NCBI GenBank assembly: GCA_028565635.1
Contig: JAOXYB010042315.1
Coordinates: 1 to 12,822, forward strand
Direction: 5' to 3'
Length of the DNA: 12,822 bases
Source of the DNA: Phoronis ovalis
Taxonomy: Eukaryota; Phoronida; Phoronidae
Position numbers and translations under genes: made by a program. The first letter of the stretch is position 1. Each line of letters starts with the position of its first letter. The notes under the pieces were generated by a model. The model worked only from the letters and a program-made list of their open reading frames with translations. It was not told where the DNA came from and searched no databases. Below are positions 1 through 12,700 of the stretch, one piece after another.

Positions 1-25
1 GATAACAGTGAATTTGACGCGGCGG

Positions 26-60
26 TTACAGGGTAAATCCAAAGTACCTCCAGCCTACTG
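26..60 (-). CDS. Candidate tiny terminal exon
   Basis: On the minus strand a CCCCCAGCAG acceptor (exon right end 60 or 57, a NAGNAG pair) is followed by an open frame in the phase left by exon 19. It encodes GWRYFGFTL and a TAA at 26-28. It would end the protein 9-11 residues after exon 19. No poly(A) signal is visible in the bases left. A competing candidate lies at about 101-167. The true end may instead be outside the window. Confidence 0.3.
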
Positions 61-570
61 CTGGGGGTACAATTACTAATATAAAATATAATTACATTTG
101 TGTGCCCAGTAACCATCTGAACTCAATGAAGACCCCTCCCAACTACCATGTCCTTTTTATGGTGCCACAGTACTGAATCATCACATTTGCTCCTTTGCTT
201 AGCCGTTCAAATTATGGCAGAGAATGCAAACTAGGTTTTAACTAATTAGTATTTCTGTCCATACAATATTTTTTTGGAATTAAACCATGGCCTCCTGTGA
301 GCCAGTCCTAAGGTCTACTAATTGAACATATCAGGCTGTTGAATATATGGTAGAATATTCAAAAAATAAAAAGCCTAATTACATTTAGGAATTTTGATGT
401 ATTATAACATCATAAATATTCTTAGATAAAACATCAGTATTAAGCAGTTGCACAAAAGATTATTATAATTACTATTAATACTATTTTCTAACAATTAATT
501 TGTGAAGTATAAGAAACAAAAGTTTTTCATTACCGAGGAAGCAAAATTTGGTTGCGTAACCACTACATAC
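61..570. other. Intron or 3' flank, nothing else recognised
   Basis: AT-rich sequence after exon 19. One competing reading, from a GATTCAG acceptor near 167 down to a TGA near 126-128, is in phase but has a weak pyrimidine tract, so it is not called. No AATAAA is present on the minus strand here. Confidence 0.5.
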
Positions 571-716
571 CTGCACACTTTTGAATCCTTGCAACTAATT
601 CAGTTAAGGCGTCTACTCTGTCAATGAGCTGCTTCTTCTTGAACAGATCGACAACAAAACTCAGAGGATAACTCCCAACATCAAAACGCTTCATAATGCT
701 GTAGATCTTGGTGCGG
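571..716 (-). CDS. Exon 19: last well-supported exon
   Basis: Residue 863 (third base) to 911, plus one base of the next codon. A basic start (RTKIYSIMKRF) is followed by strand-like and helical segments (VVDLFKKKQLIDRVDALTEL) and ends ARIQKCA. The acceptor is CACTTTTGCAG and the donor a consensus GTATGT, so at least one more exon is expected. Confidence 0.91.
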
Positions 717-3700
717 CTGCAAAAGTGGAGGATACGTTACATATATAAGACACTGTCTTCCAGCATAATGATAAGGAGTTACTGTTTCTAAAGCTTGAAG
801 ATAAACATCGACAAGTGATTTAACCAAATTGAGTTACAAGATCGTACTTTTTGGGAAACCTTAGTAAAATTATTTTGTTTGACTGCGGTCTTTAATCATA
901 AAATGTGTTCCGACATAACTGATATCTTTAAAAACAACAATGTTCATAATGATAATCATGATAAATATAGCATTCTATGATGGTATTAGTAGCTGCAATA
1001 AATTTTAATACAATTAGCTAATATCTCACTACTTTATCATCAGAATAACTCATGAGATAGCAATTGTTTTCTACTCAGTATACAACTGCATAGGAGACTT
1101 TACTGTCACACATTTAAGGGGATAAAAGCATATTATGGAGGATAGCTTAAACTTATAGTTTCTATTAGTGATTTTGAACTACCTTGCAAAATACAACTAT
1201 TTATGATATTCTAATTATACGAATTAAAGTTTGCAACCCCAAAGACAACATATAAATTGTTGGACAAGCATATCAACAAAGTCGCATATCCATCTAAACT
1301 GCATAATAAACAAGAAATACTTACTCTCCTTTGATAAGTGCTTTGACGTCACTGACCAAATCAATGGCACCTTGCAGTTGTTCCTTAATTGGTCGCTGAG
1401 CTCGCATATCAACATCCTTAGGTCTATATGGAGGCTCTGGTGGTCTTTCTCTGAAATATGAAAACATCAACATTTTGGGTAGTGATTCATTAGGAGGATA
1501 CATAATAATATTCTTTGTGTGAACTGTCTTTTGAAAACATCTCCATTTCAAAATAATAATTATCACAATTATTATATTTGATATGTAATTCAAGAAAAAC
1601 AAACTTAGATAACTGAAGGAGTGTACAGTTCTTATGCATTGCTGCTGTTCCTTATTGATTCTTACTTTCAAGCATACTCATGTCAGTTATACCAGCTTTG
1701 CATTTCATTAAGATTTTATGTACTCTGGCAGTATTTTAATGATCACCATTACATTGCTGTAAAGTCTCATGCGTATTAATGTATTATAAAATCCACTGGA
1801 ATGGGTTTTTCTAATTAACATGTGATACCTGTTCACAAATTCATCTCTGGCTCGCTGGTTGTCACGATTAATTTTTTTGGCCTTTGAGTCCTTCTTGTCT
1901 TGGAAGGGACCTGAATCAGCAGTTTTTAGAATATGAGTAATCTTTTTATCATTGCATTCCTAAAATAAGTAGTAAACCAAATTAAGAACAAACAAAATAT
2001 AGATTTGTCTTCTTCAGTCTTCCATTACTTACAGCAAAGAACTTAAAATGTAGAATTGGATTCTTAGGCATGATTAAAGTAAACTGCTGCATCAGCCATG
2101 TGTACATCAGATAAGTCGGTAGATTCCAGTTTGATACGCAAGCCAGGTATATCATAGATAATGGACACTGCTTTTCTATAAAACCAAATTGGTAACTGCA
2201 ATACTATAACATTTAAGATTGAAAATCAAGTACAAAGCCTACCTGTACCCACTTAGGGATAGGAAAAGATCTTTCATTGTATTTTGTGGGGTCGACCCAT
2301 TCAGGGTTTTCATCAGCAGCCTTTTTATCTTTAGCTGACAAACGTTTATAGTTGCGTGGTATTTTTCTCATGGTAAGGAAAATAAAGTTGGGTGAGCACT
2401 TTGATGTACTAATCTTCCCAATTTTGTCCCCAGCTTTATTCATGCGCCCTTTTGTTGTCACATTTCTGTAAATGATTGATAAGATTACTACAGAATTGGA
2501 TATTTCTAGTTACATATGCAACTCTCATCCACCAGGGTGACGTTGAGAGAAATTGTGAGATTTGTAAGCCTAGCTTTCAATGCATTGCAAACCTTTAATT
2601 TCTACTGGTAAAATTTCATTTAGCTAAATTTATAGGGCAAATGATTTATCTTGCAGTAGAACATTTAATTCATAAATTATACATAATAGTTTACATTCTG
2701 TAAATGCTGATATGAGTATATATTTATTTCATGTAAATATATCTGCTGGGTAAAATATTTACAATAACATATAAAAATATTACACTCATACAAATTTCAA
2801 AATTGCTTTTAACTGATAAAAAATAAAGATAACCTAAGTATATTATGAAATTTCAATGTTATCCAGCTGCGTTAAAAACAACAGGTGACTTTTGTTTTAG
2901 CTGTTTGTTAAGAATTTATCACCATTGATTATGTTGGTCTATAAAAATAATTAAAACATCTACATTGCTACTTTTACAGAGGAGCATCACCTATGGGTAG
3001 TAACTACATATCTTATTGTTTATGCTTCTTAAACTTTTAATAAGTAGTATATCCTTACTTGTTTGCACCAACATAGTAAATCAAGATTTCAAAGTTTTTA
3101 AAGCTTCTGCCAGATGGTTCAATTCTGATGATATTTCCAGCCACTTTGTAGTAAATTCCATTCAGAGGAGCCACCAGCTAGCAAATGAAGGTCAATAATG
3201 TAGTGTCATATAGACAGTATAGAATTATGCAACGATACACTCAAAGAATAACTAATAATGCTAACAAGGTTAACATGAAGTTTTCTATCTCCTTTCTGAA
3301 TGAACTGGAGGTTAGTGACCTGAGAAAAGGCATTCACAATGAGCTGTTGTTTTAAAACGGGTGGAGGCAATAGGCATAATTGTAAAAATAACCACAACTT
3401 TCACACAATTCGATGATGTCATTACTGCTTCAGCTAAAGAACGTAGCAAAAAGACAGTAACAAGACATTTGTCATATGTCTAATGCCCATCACTTCTCTA
3501 TGATTGATTACCCCATATTGCAGTTTGTAGTCCTGATTTGTATTTGGGAACTGCCATTTCTGGAGTAATTTTTTCTTAAGAGTTACATAATTATGTAAAG
3601 TACAGTACCAAAATGTCAAAGAATTGGATCGACATTTCTCTACTTCAAAATCGGAGCAATGTGACATGCCCTCTTTAAGAACCAATATGGCCACCAGTCA

Positions 3701-6700
3701 GCCATCTTGAAAGTGACTGAAGTCAAAATGATTACCGATCTGTACTTTGACCTGTATTTACCCTGTACCGAATATAAAGCTGATAGAAAAAAAAAACTGA
3801 AGCAATTATTGCGAGACAAAGAAAGTGTTATGCACAGCAAAAAATGCTGAAGATTCGTACTGACATTGGACCTACTTCTCTAGGTCATTTTAAAATGTCA
3901 CCTAACCTATTATGCCCACCAACCTATGGCCTTCTTAGAACCACATTTGAATTATCCAGGCAGCGTCTCATCTTTACGTACCCTCTCAAGAACAAACATG
4001 GCCACCAGTCAGCCATATTGTAAGTAATTCGGGTCAAATTATGCCTAACCTGTACATTGACCTGTATTTACTCTGTACCGGATATGAAGCTGTTTGGATA
4101 AAAACTGAAGTTGTTATTACAACGTAAAATCTCGAGAACCAACATGACTGGCATGTTGTAAGTAATTTGGGTCACTACTACACATAACCTGTACTTTGAC
4201 CTGTACTTACTCCGTACCGAATATGAGGCTGATTGGGTAAAAATAGAGGCAGTTATTGTAAGAAAGTGTTACGCACAGCAAAAAATATTGAAGATTCGTA
4301 TTAGCATTTGACCTATTTCTCAATGTCGTTTTAAAATGTCATCTAGCCTATTACACCTACAACCTATGGTCTTGTTAGAATCACCTTTGAATCATCCAGG
4401 TAGCATGTCGTCTTTGAGATGCAACATTCCATGCCCTCTCAGAAACAAAAATGGCTGCCAGTCAAAACTACAAAGCACCTGCACTTTGACTTGTATGTAC
4501 ACTGTCCCTAATATGAAGCAGATTGGGTAAAAACTGAAGCTGTTATTGCCAGATAAAGAAAGCTTTACATACGACGACAACGCCTTTACTACAACTATAT
4601 GCTCAGGCATAAAAAGGATTTTCATTATGGAATACTGTCAATATTTTTTGGACTTTGCAGCCAAAGGCTGAATTACAATCCTGATTTACATTTTAAAATT
4701 CTAATAGTTACCAGTTAAAATTTCTGCCAAATCAAGAACAAAGTTTCCACATTTTCCTTCCTTTGCAACTTGCATCCAAATAAATGCCAAAAAACAATAT
4801 CATGTTAAAAAAGATTTGATAGGGATCTTCTGGGTGTTAACCCAGTGACTAAGAACTAGAGTCAATTGAGCACACTATACAGTTCCTTTACCCTAGTTTT
4901 AGACTAACTGCTTAATAATAAACTTCATGATATTTGATTTAACAGAGGTAAACAAAATCACTTACATCCATCCCTTGATCAGCCAGCAACTGTATACCCT
5001 GTGATGTGACCTTTTCGCCGAACATTTCTGTCGCTGAAGATGGAAAGTTACCACAGAGGCAATCGCCACCGCATGGTCGTCGAGACTTAGGAAACTTTTT
5101 ATGAAACTTAGGACCAAATATTCCTTCCACAATAGACTTTCCTTTCTTATACCTGATTATAAATAAATTCCATAAAGCAACTTAGATAATGGTATATGAA
5201 AGTATGGACAGAAAAAGGCATTGTGATAATATAGATAAAAGTAATTATATAAGAAACAAATTGTAGTGTAGAATTAGTAAAATGATGTGATACACTGTGC
5301 ATGTTATGCAAATGCAAACCCACAATTGTTTACAGCAACTGATTTTTTCCTGACTGCAGAAAATGATCCACTAAATAAACTCAAGAGCCTGTCACTGCAT
5401 GGCTTTAGATTTCACCAGTTGGCAAGTTTCCAGTAGTATGAAAAATGTTGTCACACTTACATGGTTTGCAACATTAGTCCAGTGTTTTTAATTGCTCGAT
5501 AAGATGCCATCACATTATTATAAGTGTTCAAGAAAGGTTTAGCCAAGTAATCAAATGGTTTAAGGATGTCCGCAAATGCTAACAAGAACTTAGTAGCCAG
5601 CTCTTTCTCTTGCTGACCCTGAAAAAATTGTTAGTGTTAGATGTTTACTACTGTCAGTGAATTATTATAATTGAGCTTACTCAATAACACATTAACCGTG
5701 TTTCTGGCTGTCTAATGCTGGAATGGTGTGCTGAGACCATTGTTCTGGGAGTTGTCTAGTTTTATTTTTCGTCTGGATACAGCCTTTATTGAAGATTTAC
5801 AACAACTAAACATTAATTATTGAATATTACAAACTATACTTGTAAATGAGAACTAATTAAAATAAATTAATTGTCCGTATTCTTTGAAAAGAAATTTGAA
5901 CTGTTTGAATCTACTTGCTTTGTTTGATTAATATCACATGATGAATGCAATAATAACTGTAATCATATACTGATTAAGAATTTGCTGTTAATCGCATAAA
6001 ACCTAAATTATATATAATGAAAATCAGATGGTACTATACTGACAACCATGTGAATTGTGCGAGGCATTTGTACTGATCTATCCCAGAATGCTAAATTTCA
6101 ATTAAAGACTTTCCATGTCAAAAACATTTTATCTTATGGAAACTGCTATTTTCCTAAAAACTTCCTATGATAAATTTAGAGAAAATTATTTTTTATTGCA
6201 ATTATAAACTTTCAATTCATAAGTTACTGAAAATGTTAATTGCTAAGAACTTACAGGAGTTTTGAGTCCCGAAACACCAGTTCCTACTTTGTAAGGTGTT
6301 GGTGGTGCCACAGCCCATTTCTTAATCATTTTCTCAACTTCTTGAATAGCAAATGTGAAATCATTCTTCAGTGCCTTTAATTCTTGTCCTGGTTCCATCC
6401 ACCATGGGAGGCGACCTATAATGTACAAACATAAAGCAAGCATACAGTAATTTAGGTTCAGAATTATGACATATGGTTGTTGATGTTGAGAACTTTGTAT
6501 TATAACACTACTAAAAAAATATTTAAAATGTATCACACAACAATGTCTAGATTTTTTTTACCTGATTTGAAGAACATGTTAATCTCTATGCGTTTTTTGG
6601 CACCAAGGACCATGAAAACACCCATCTGCATCCTATGTTCAAAAATACAAATCTAAATTACTATGAAATGCAATGGTAAGAGTGACTTATTGCAAATTTA

Positions 6701-9700
6701 AGTTTACAGTTTCATCCACGAGAAAGACTTTAAAACAAAATATATTTTATACTACTCTGCATGTTATGTATCAGACACAGTACACCTTCTTCACAGATAC
6801 GATTTGATAATTGTTTGTTTGTGTATATTACAACTGCAGTAAAAGATATAAGATATAAAATTTATTTGGTAGCTTAAACATGACAGCACTTTTACAAGTA
6901 ACCATCAACCAAACAATGTTGTTTTGCTTGACACTCCTCTTTCCATCCTTTCTTGTTTTCTATTACATTGTTAATGGAACATCATTACCTAATCATAGCT
7001 TGCATCATATTCTTTATAGCTGTTGTTGGAGCTGTAAAGATATCTCCGAGAGCCTGTACAACAGATTCACCAGTCTTGTACAGCTGCTCAGCAGCAAATG
7101 GTATGGTTACCATGATGGCATCAGCAACAGCCTGGTAAAAGTCGAGACTGTCATCATAAATATTTAAACATATATATTAAAAGTATGGCATAAAGTCAGA
7201 CTTGTTCTTGTTGGGTGCCTTAAGGACATGAGATACATAAAACACTGAGTATAACTTTCGTTGTCAATTTTATTAACCAATATCAGGAGATAGACACGTA
7301 AAAGTATACATTTTTGCAAAGGATATACTTTAATGTTGATGATTTCAAAGGAAAAAAGTGAAAATAATTCTCATGATCTAATAAGCGTCCACTTTGGGTA
7401 AAACCTGTTTTCAAGTTTTAATTTTCAAAAATATTTAAGTCAGAAACCCTTGCAGCTACAAAGCTAAACAGTGTCTCAAATTTTTAAAATGTTGCTTCGT
7501 TTAAAAGTCATAAATTTTCAAATCTTAAAGATCAGCATTTTATTGATTTTGATCTGATCCTTAAATTAAACAAATTATAACTTTTGAACAAAGCAAAATT
7601 TAAAAAACCTGAAAAATATTCAATTCAAACTATTTAACCTCATTATTTGTAAAATTTAGAGTTAACTTTTTAAAAATATATGCTTTCATATGTCATCTAT
7701 ACATTTTAATTACTAAAACATAGCTTGAATTGTATTACACCTCTTGTATCTAGAGACCTTAAAATTACCACTTTGTTAATTTAAGTTAATCGGAAACATT
7801 TCATATTCTTGGCTTCCAGTACACATCAAAATTGTATAATAAACTTTTATTATTTATGATGAGTACCAAAGCAAGTGTTAAAAATTAAATCAGATACAAA
7901 AATACTGTATGGAGTAAGACACTGTATAAAAGTTACATACATTGTAAAAGTTAAGTATGTCCGTTTTCACATCCAGGATGAAAAATTTGATTCTCAGGAC
8001 AACCTTTCTGACAGCAGTAACCCAAGGAATACACGGCATTGATTTACCCGTCCATGCTGCCAGTTTCTGTGCGGTGGATACAATAGCTTTGGGAAGATTC
8101 TCCAAAGTTTTGATAAAACTGTTAACAAGACCCTGTGAAAGAAAACATTGAATTTCTTCGCAGACCAGTAGATTATATCAGTTCTTAAAAAAAAAACAAG
8201 TACAAAATACAGATAAGAATCCAGACTTTTATTAGGCAGGTATGACAATTGTAAAGGACTAGATGCTCAAATAACTTCAATTAAATTGTAATTCAGCCCC
8301 TTTCAGAAGCCCCTTCTATGAATATCTGTTTGAATACCAGTCTACTAGCATATCATTTAATCCATGCTGTGATGACTTTCAATGGTTTAAACTAACATAT
8401 TTCATATAAACAATGTACTTTTTTTAAAAAATTCATTGTCTTAAAGGAACATGTAACTTGTGAAAAGAATTTGCCTCAATTTGATCGGTTTTTTTAATGT
8501 GACACTACAATTACAGCTCATATAACATACCATAAATCCACCATTATCACCAACAGCTGAAAAGATGGAGATAAAGCTCTTGACGGCATTCTCAATGGGA
8601 GTTACTACAGCTGCAACCATTCGATCGAAAACGTGTAGGATATCCTGGATACTATTGATACCAAAATCCTACAATAAATGAGAGGATATAGTACCAAATA
8701 TAACAAGAAAAATTAGACCCTGGTTACAAAAAAAATGATTTGTTCTGACGAAATCCGACAACAAACGTAATTTAAGATTAGGCATTATGCGCAAGATTTT
8801 AATACACAAATGACATAAAAAGTTACACCCAGTGGCTACAATAATTTGTTCTAGAGCAGTCTACACACAAAACATTTTATTAACTAAGAATTTTTTAGAA
8901 TATTTTACAAATTCAAAATTTCCAAAATAAACAATCAAGTACTACCTTGAGAATGTTTAAGTTATATCGGATATATCCACGGAAACACCCCAAAATCCGG
9001 AAGAGGTCTAGCTTGAAATTTATGATTCCTAGGTTGGCTTCAGCAAATGCAGTATTATAACAATCAATATTGAACATGCCTTCAAGTGGTTCTGTAATAC
9101 AAGTAAATAAAAGCTGAATTGTGACAAATCCAAGTGGTAGTAAGTAAACATGTGTTTCCTTTATAAATTGCAATAATACTCACATTGTTATGAGACATCA
9201 TGCAATATCAAATCTTAAGGACTCGAGATATATACTGTGACACTGTTAATTGATAAATTTTCTTTATTAATTTTCATAATCAAGATGAAGAAATAGACAT
9301 ACATATATACATTTTTGCAAATGTTATACTTTAATGTTTACGAATCCAAAGACAAGGGGTTGAAAATAATTCCCATGATCTGGTAATTGGCCATTTTGGG
9401 ATAAAATATGTTTTTCAAATTGCACCTACAAAGCTGAAAATAGGCATAAAATTATTTTCATATATAGGTCTATAAAAAAGTGTCTCAAATTTTGCAAATG
9501 TTTCTTTGTTTAAAATATGAATTTTTTAATTTTAAAATCATGATTTTCCTAATTTTTACCCTTAAATTTCAAAAAATCATAACTTTTGAACAAAGCAAAA
9601 ATTTTGAAAAAACATTGTTTTCCAAGAGATTGCTTTTATCAGGTGATGTGACCAAATTCAAACTTTATAACCTCAGGATTTACAAAGTTTAGAGTATTAT

Positions 9701-12700
9701 AGTTTAAACAATATATACATTTATCGCTAAATGCATTTACATGGTACCTAAATGTGTAACAGTGCAAGGAAACCTACAAACAACACTGGCTTACATAATA
9801 TCAAATAACTTTATGAGTTGTTGACTAAATAACATGAAATTTTCAGGAAAATAAACTATACCAGGTAAATGGAATCCATGATATATGTCTATCTCTTCAT
9901 TCTAATTACTAAAACATAGGTTGAAATATATACACCTCTTTGTATCTAGAGACTTTAAAATAATAACTGGCGTTATGCAATGGGATACCAAAATTAGTTT
10001 TATTACCATTCCTGAAATCCTAACTTACTTAACTCCAGCTGCATCTTGTTTCGTATGATGATACCAAATGATGCACCAATATCTGTTGAACCAATGACCT
10101 TGACCCAGTTAATATTACCAACTTCAAGTTTAAAGTTCAGTTTGGCAAGGAGATCAGCAATTGACCTCTTGTTTCGTTTTGGAATCACTAATGAGTTGTT
10201 GCGACTGAAACAAGCATAGTTATATAATCTTGCCAGACTGAATGTATAGTTAAGGTGGTTAGTCCTGTTCAGGCAACTTATTCACACCATACTTTTGGGA
10301 GAATTTTGGATAGTTAATTGAAAAAAGCATACATTTTTAGAAAGATATAAATATAAAAAATTACTTTTAATTACTTGTCTTTCTCAGAATTATGTAATTA
10401 GCATTTTGGGTGGAAATTCACTCTTTTTCAAAACATAATTTAAAAAAAATATATGTCCAAGCCCCCTACAGATACAAAGCTGAAACTTTGCTAAAATTTA
10501 CTTCGAATAGGAATCTCTAACAACATGCCTTAGATTTTTAAAATTTGCTCAATTTTTAAATGATGCACTTTTAAATATATGAGATTTCTATTGGAAGTCA
10601 ACTTTGGCCAATTTTAGATTTTGTATCTGCAGAGGTATTGGATTTTTATTTTTTTGAAATTTGTGTTTTTACTCAAAATGGCCACCTTGCTGATTACACA
10701 ATCATGTGTCAGATAGGAAATAAAGTAAATTTTCAGTGTTCAAGTAACTACCTTTTGTATAATTTTGCTAAGTTATTATTTCATTACGAAATTTGACAAG
10801 AAGTTTATAGTTCCAATAAATTGTGCTGAATGGTACTTGCCCCCTTTTAAGATATATATACAAGCGTATGCAGGATGTTGCATTATGTGCTTCGACGGTC
10901 AGTAGTACGTTGAGTTTATTGTCAGCAGCAAATGCTGATAAAAGCAGAATAATGTAAAAGTTGCTGTTTTCTAATATACATGTTTATACATTTTCAGTTT
11001 TTAATAATGCATATTTTTTACTAAATATAACATTTTTTATGAATACTTTCTATCCTCTTTTCATATTTACTGTTTTTATTGCTATTTATAACTTGGAGTT
11101 TCTTATTGCTCTACCTTTGAATGATGGCAATCTGTGAGTCTGTCAATTCAAATCTCTTGGGATGTTTAGTGTACTGCTTATAGGCATCATCGCGTACTAT
11201 GTCATGAGAGTCATGCAGCGCAGATTTCAAAAGCAACTCAGCACCCTGCAATGAGAAATGTGCTTCTTTTAAAAACAATCGTTAACAAAATTTCCAAACA
11301 AGGGCTGAATTTCATCCATGTGTCTTAATGCACCAAGTTTCATTATTTTTAAGTTAGGGAATAAACTCAATTTAAAAAAATTACAGCAAATAATTTCACG
11401 ACTTATCGAAATATGATAAAAAATAGTTAGGAATAGTTGTTGAACTGGGTTATGAAAGATATATTTGATAATGTTATATTATTTGCTGTAATTTTTTAAA
11501 ATTACAGTAGATAAATACTGCCAAATTGAGTTTCTACATTTTCTCATAACCTGAATGCAATAACGGACTATATATCTGACTTTTGATGATATCATTAATT
11601 TTGAACAATTTGTATATTGGTAGTGTGGCAACTAATTAAGTAGCAGCATTATACCATGTATTGGGTAATTTTTATGAACCAGGTAATTGTTAATAATTTG
11701 CAATAAAAGCCCATAAATTCGCAAAAAAAAGTAGCAACTATATGCCAATAGTTGGAACTCACCTCGTCATGTTTATAGAACCTCATGGCATGTACTGCAG
11801 ATCTTCTCCATGCTGAGTGACCCTGATTGGGTTCCGCATACTCAGCAAACAGGTCAAATGAGCGATCAAGCGCAGCATTACCAATTGCCTCAAGCATCAG
11901 CATGCCAGTATAGTACTGGTGACCATAGTCTTCATCATAGGGTGAACGTTTTGTACGAGCTGAATAAAGTAATACTACTTACAGTTTTAAGTGCCTTATA
12001 GAAAAAGTGTGATTTGCAGATCAGCTTAGCATTTACTGCACTGAAGAATATAGATTTTCTTTTGATTTTCCTCTGACAGTCACTTAATTTAATTACAGAT
12101 AAAATTTCATCAACATTTACCAAATTAAATAGAGGTGGAAAAGAATTAAGAATCAAATAATTTCTTTTGCAGCTCTGATCCCATATTATCCTATCAGAGA
12201 AATTATGAAACTGAAATTAGAAAGTGTCCAAATATATTTGGAGTATTTGCAAACTATGGACATAATAATCAACTATATATATAATCTATCACAATTATAG
12301 TCTCAAATATTAAAAAGAAAGCTTTATAAGTAATCATGATAGCAAGTGTGTTTGGTATTAAGGCTATGCAGAATCCCAATAAACTTTTTTTTTCAGCTTT
12401 ATTAAAATTTTATTCATGAGAACCCTGCCAAGATTCATAAATTTTTTTGAGGCCAAACAGTATGCTTCAAAAACCATGTTTTACCCGGAATTTGATGGAA
12501 ATCGGTGTCATGCAGCAGTCTCATGGATCATGCAAGTTCTTAGGAAAGAACAAAAAACAAATAATTCTCTGGAAACTCGCATTTCTCAAACTTACTTACT
12601 GTCACTGAATAATAATTCTCCAAACTCATCCTCCCCCTGCTTCGCACCCAAAGCATTGGCCATCTTGCAACAATTTAGTATACAAATTTGGTTCCTATTA

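Noticed and set aside
101-167. Alternative terminal exon ending in TGA on the minus strand
   Set aside because: It is in phase with exon 19, but the acceptor lacks a pyrimidine tract and the peptide is unremarkable; less convincing than 26-60, which is itself weak.
4336-4625. Open frames on both strands inside the tandem array
   Set aside because: They do not recur in the other repeat copies and have no splice context, so they are chance frames in a repeat.
5078-5100. KSRR at residues 578-581 as a third furin site
   Set aside because: The following residue is proline, which is unfavourable for furin cleavage, and the motif does not fit R-x-K/R-R.
6880-7167. Plus-strand open frames of 95 and 61 codons
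   Set aside because: Antisense shadows of exon 9; the minus-strand reading has correct splice borders and phase on both sides.
9480-9692. Plus-strand 70-codon frame rich in Phe, Lys and Leu
   Set aside because: It falls within dispersed repeat copy 2, has low-complexity composition, and the frame is not kept in copy 1.
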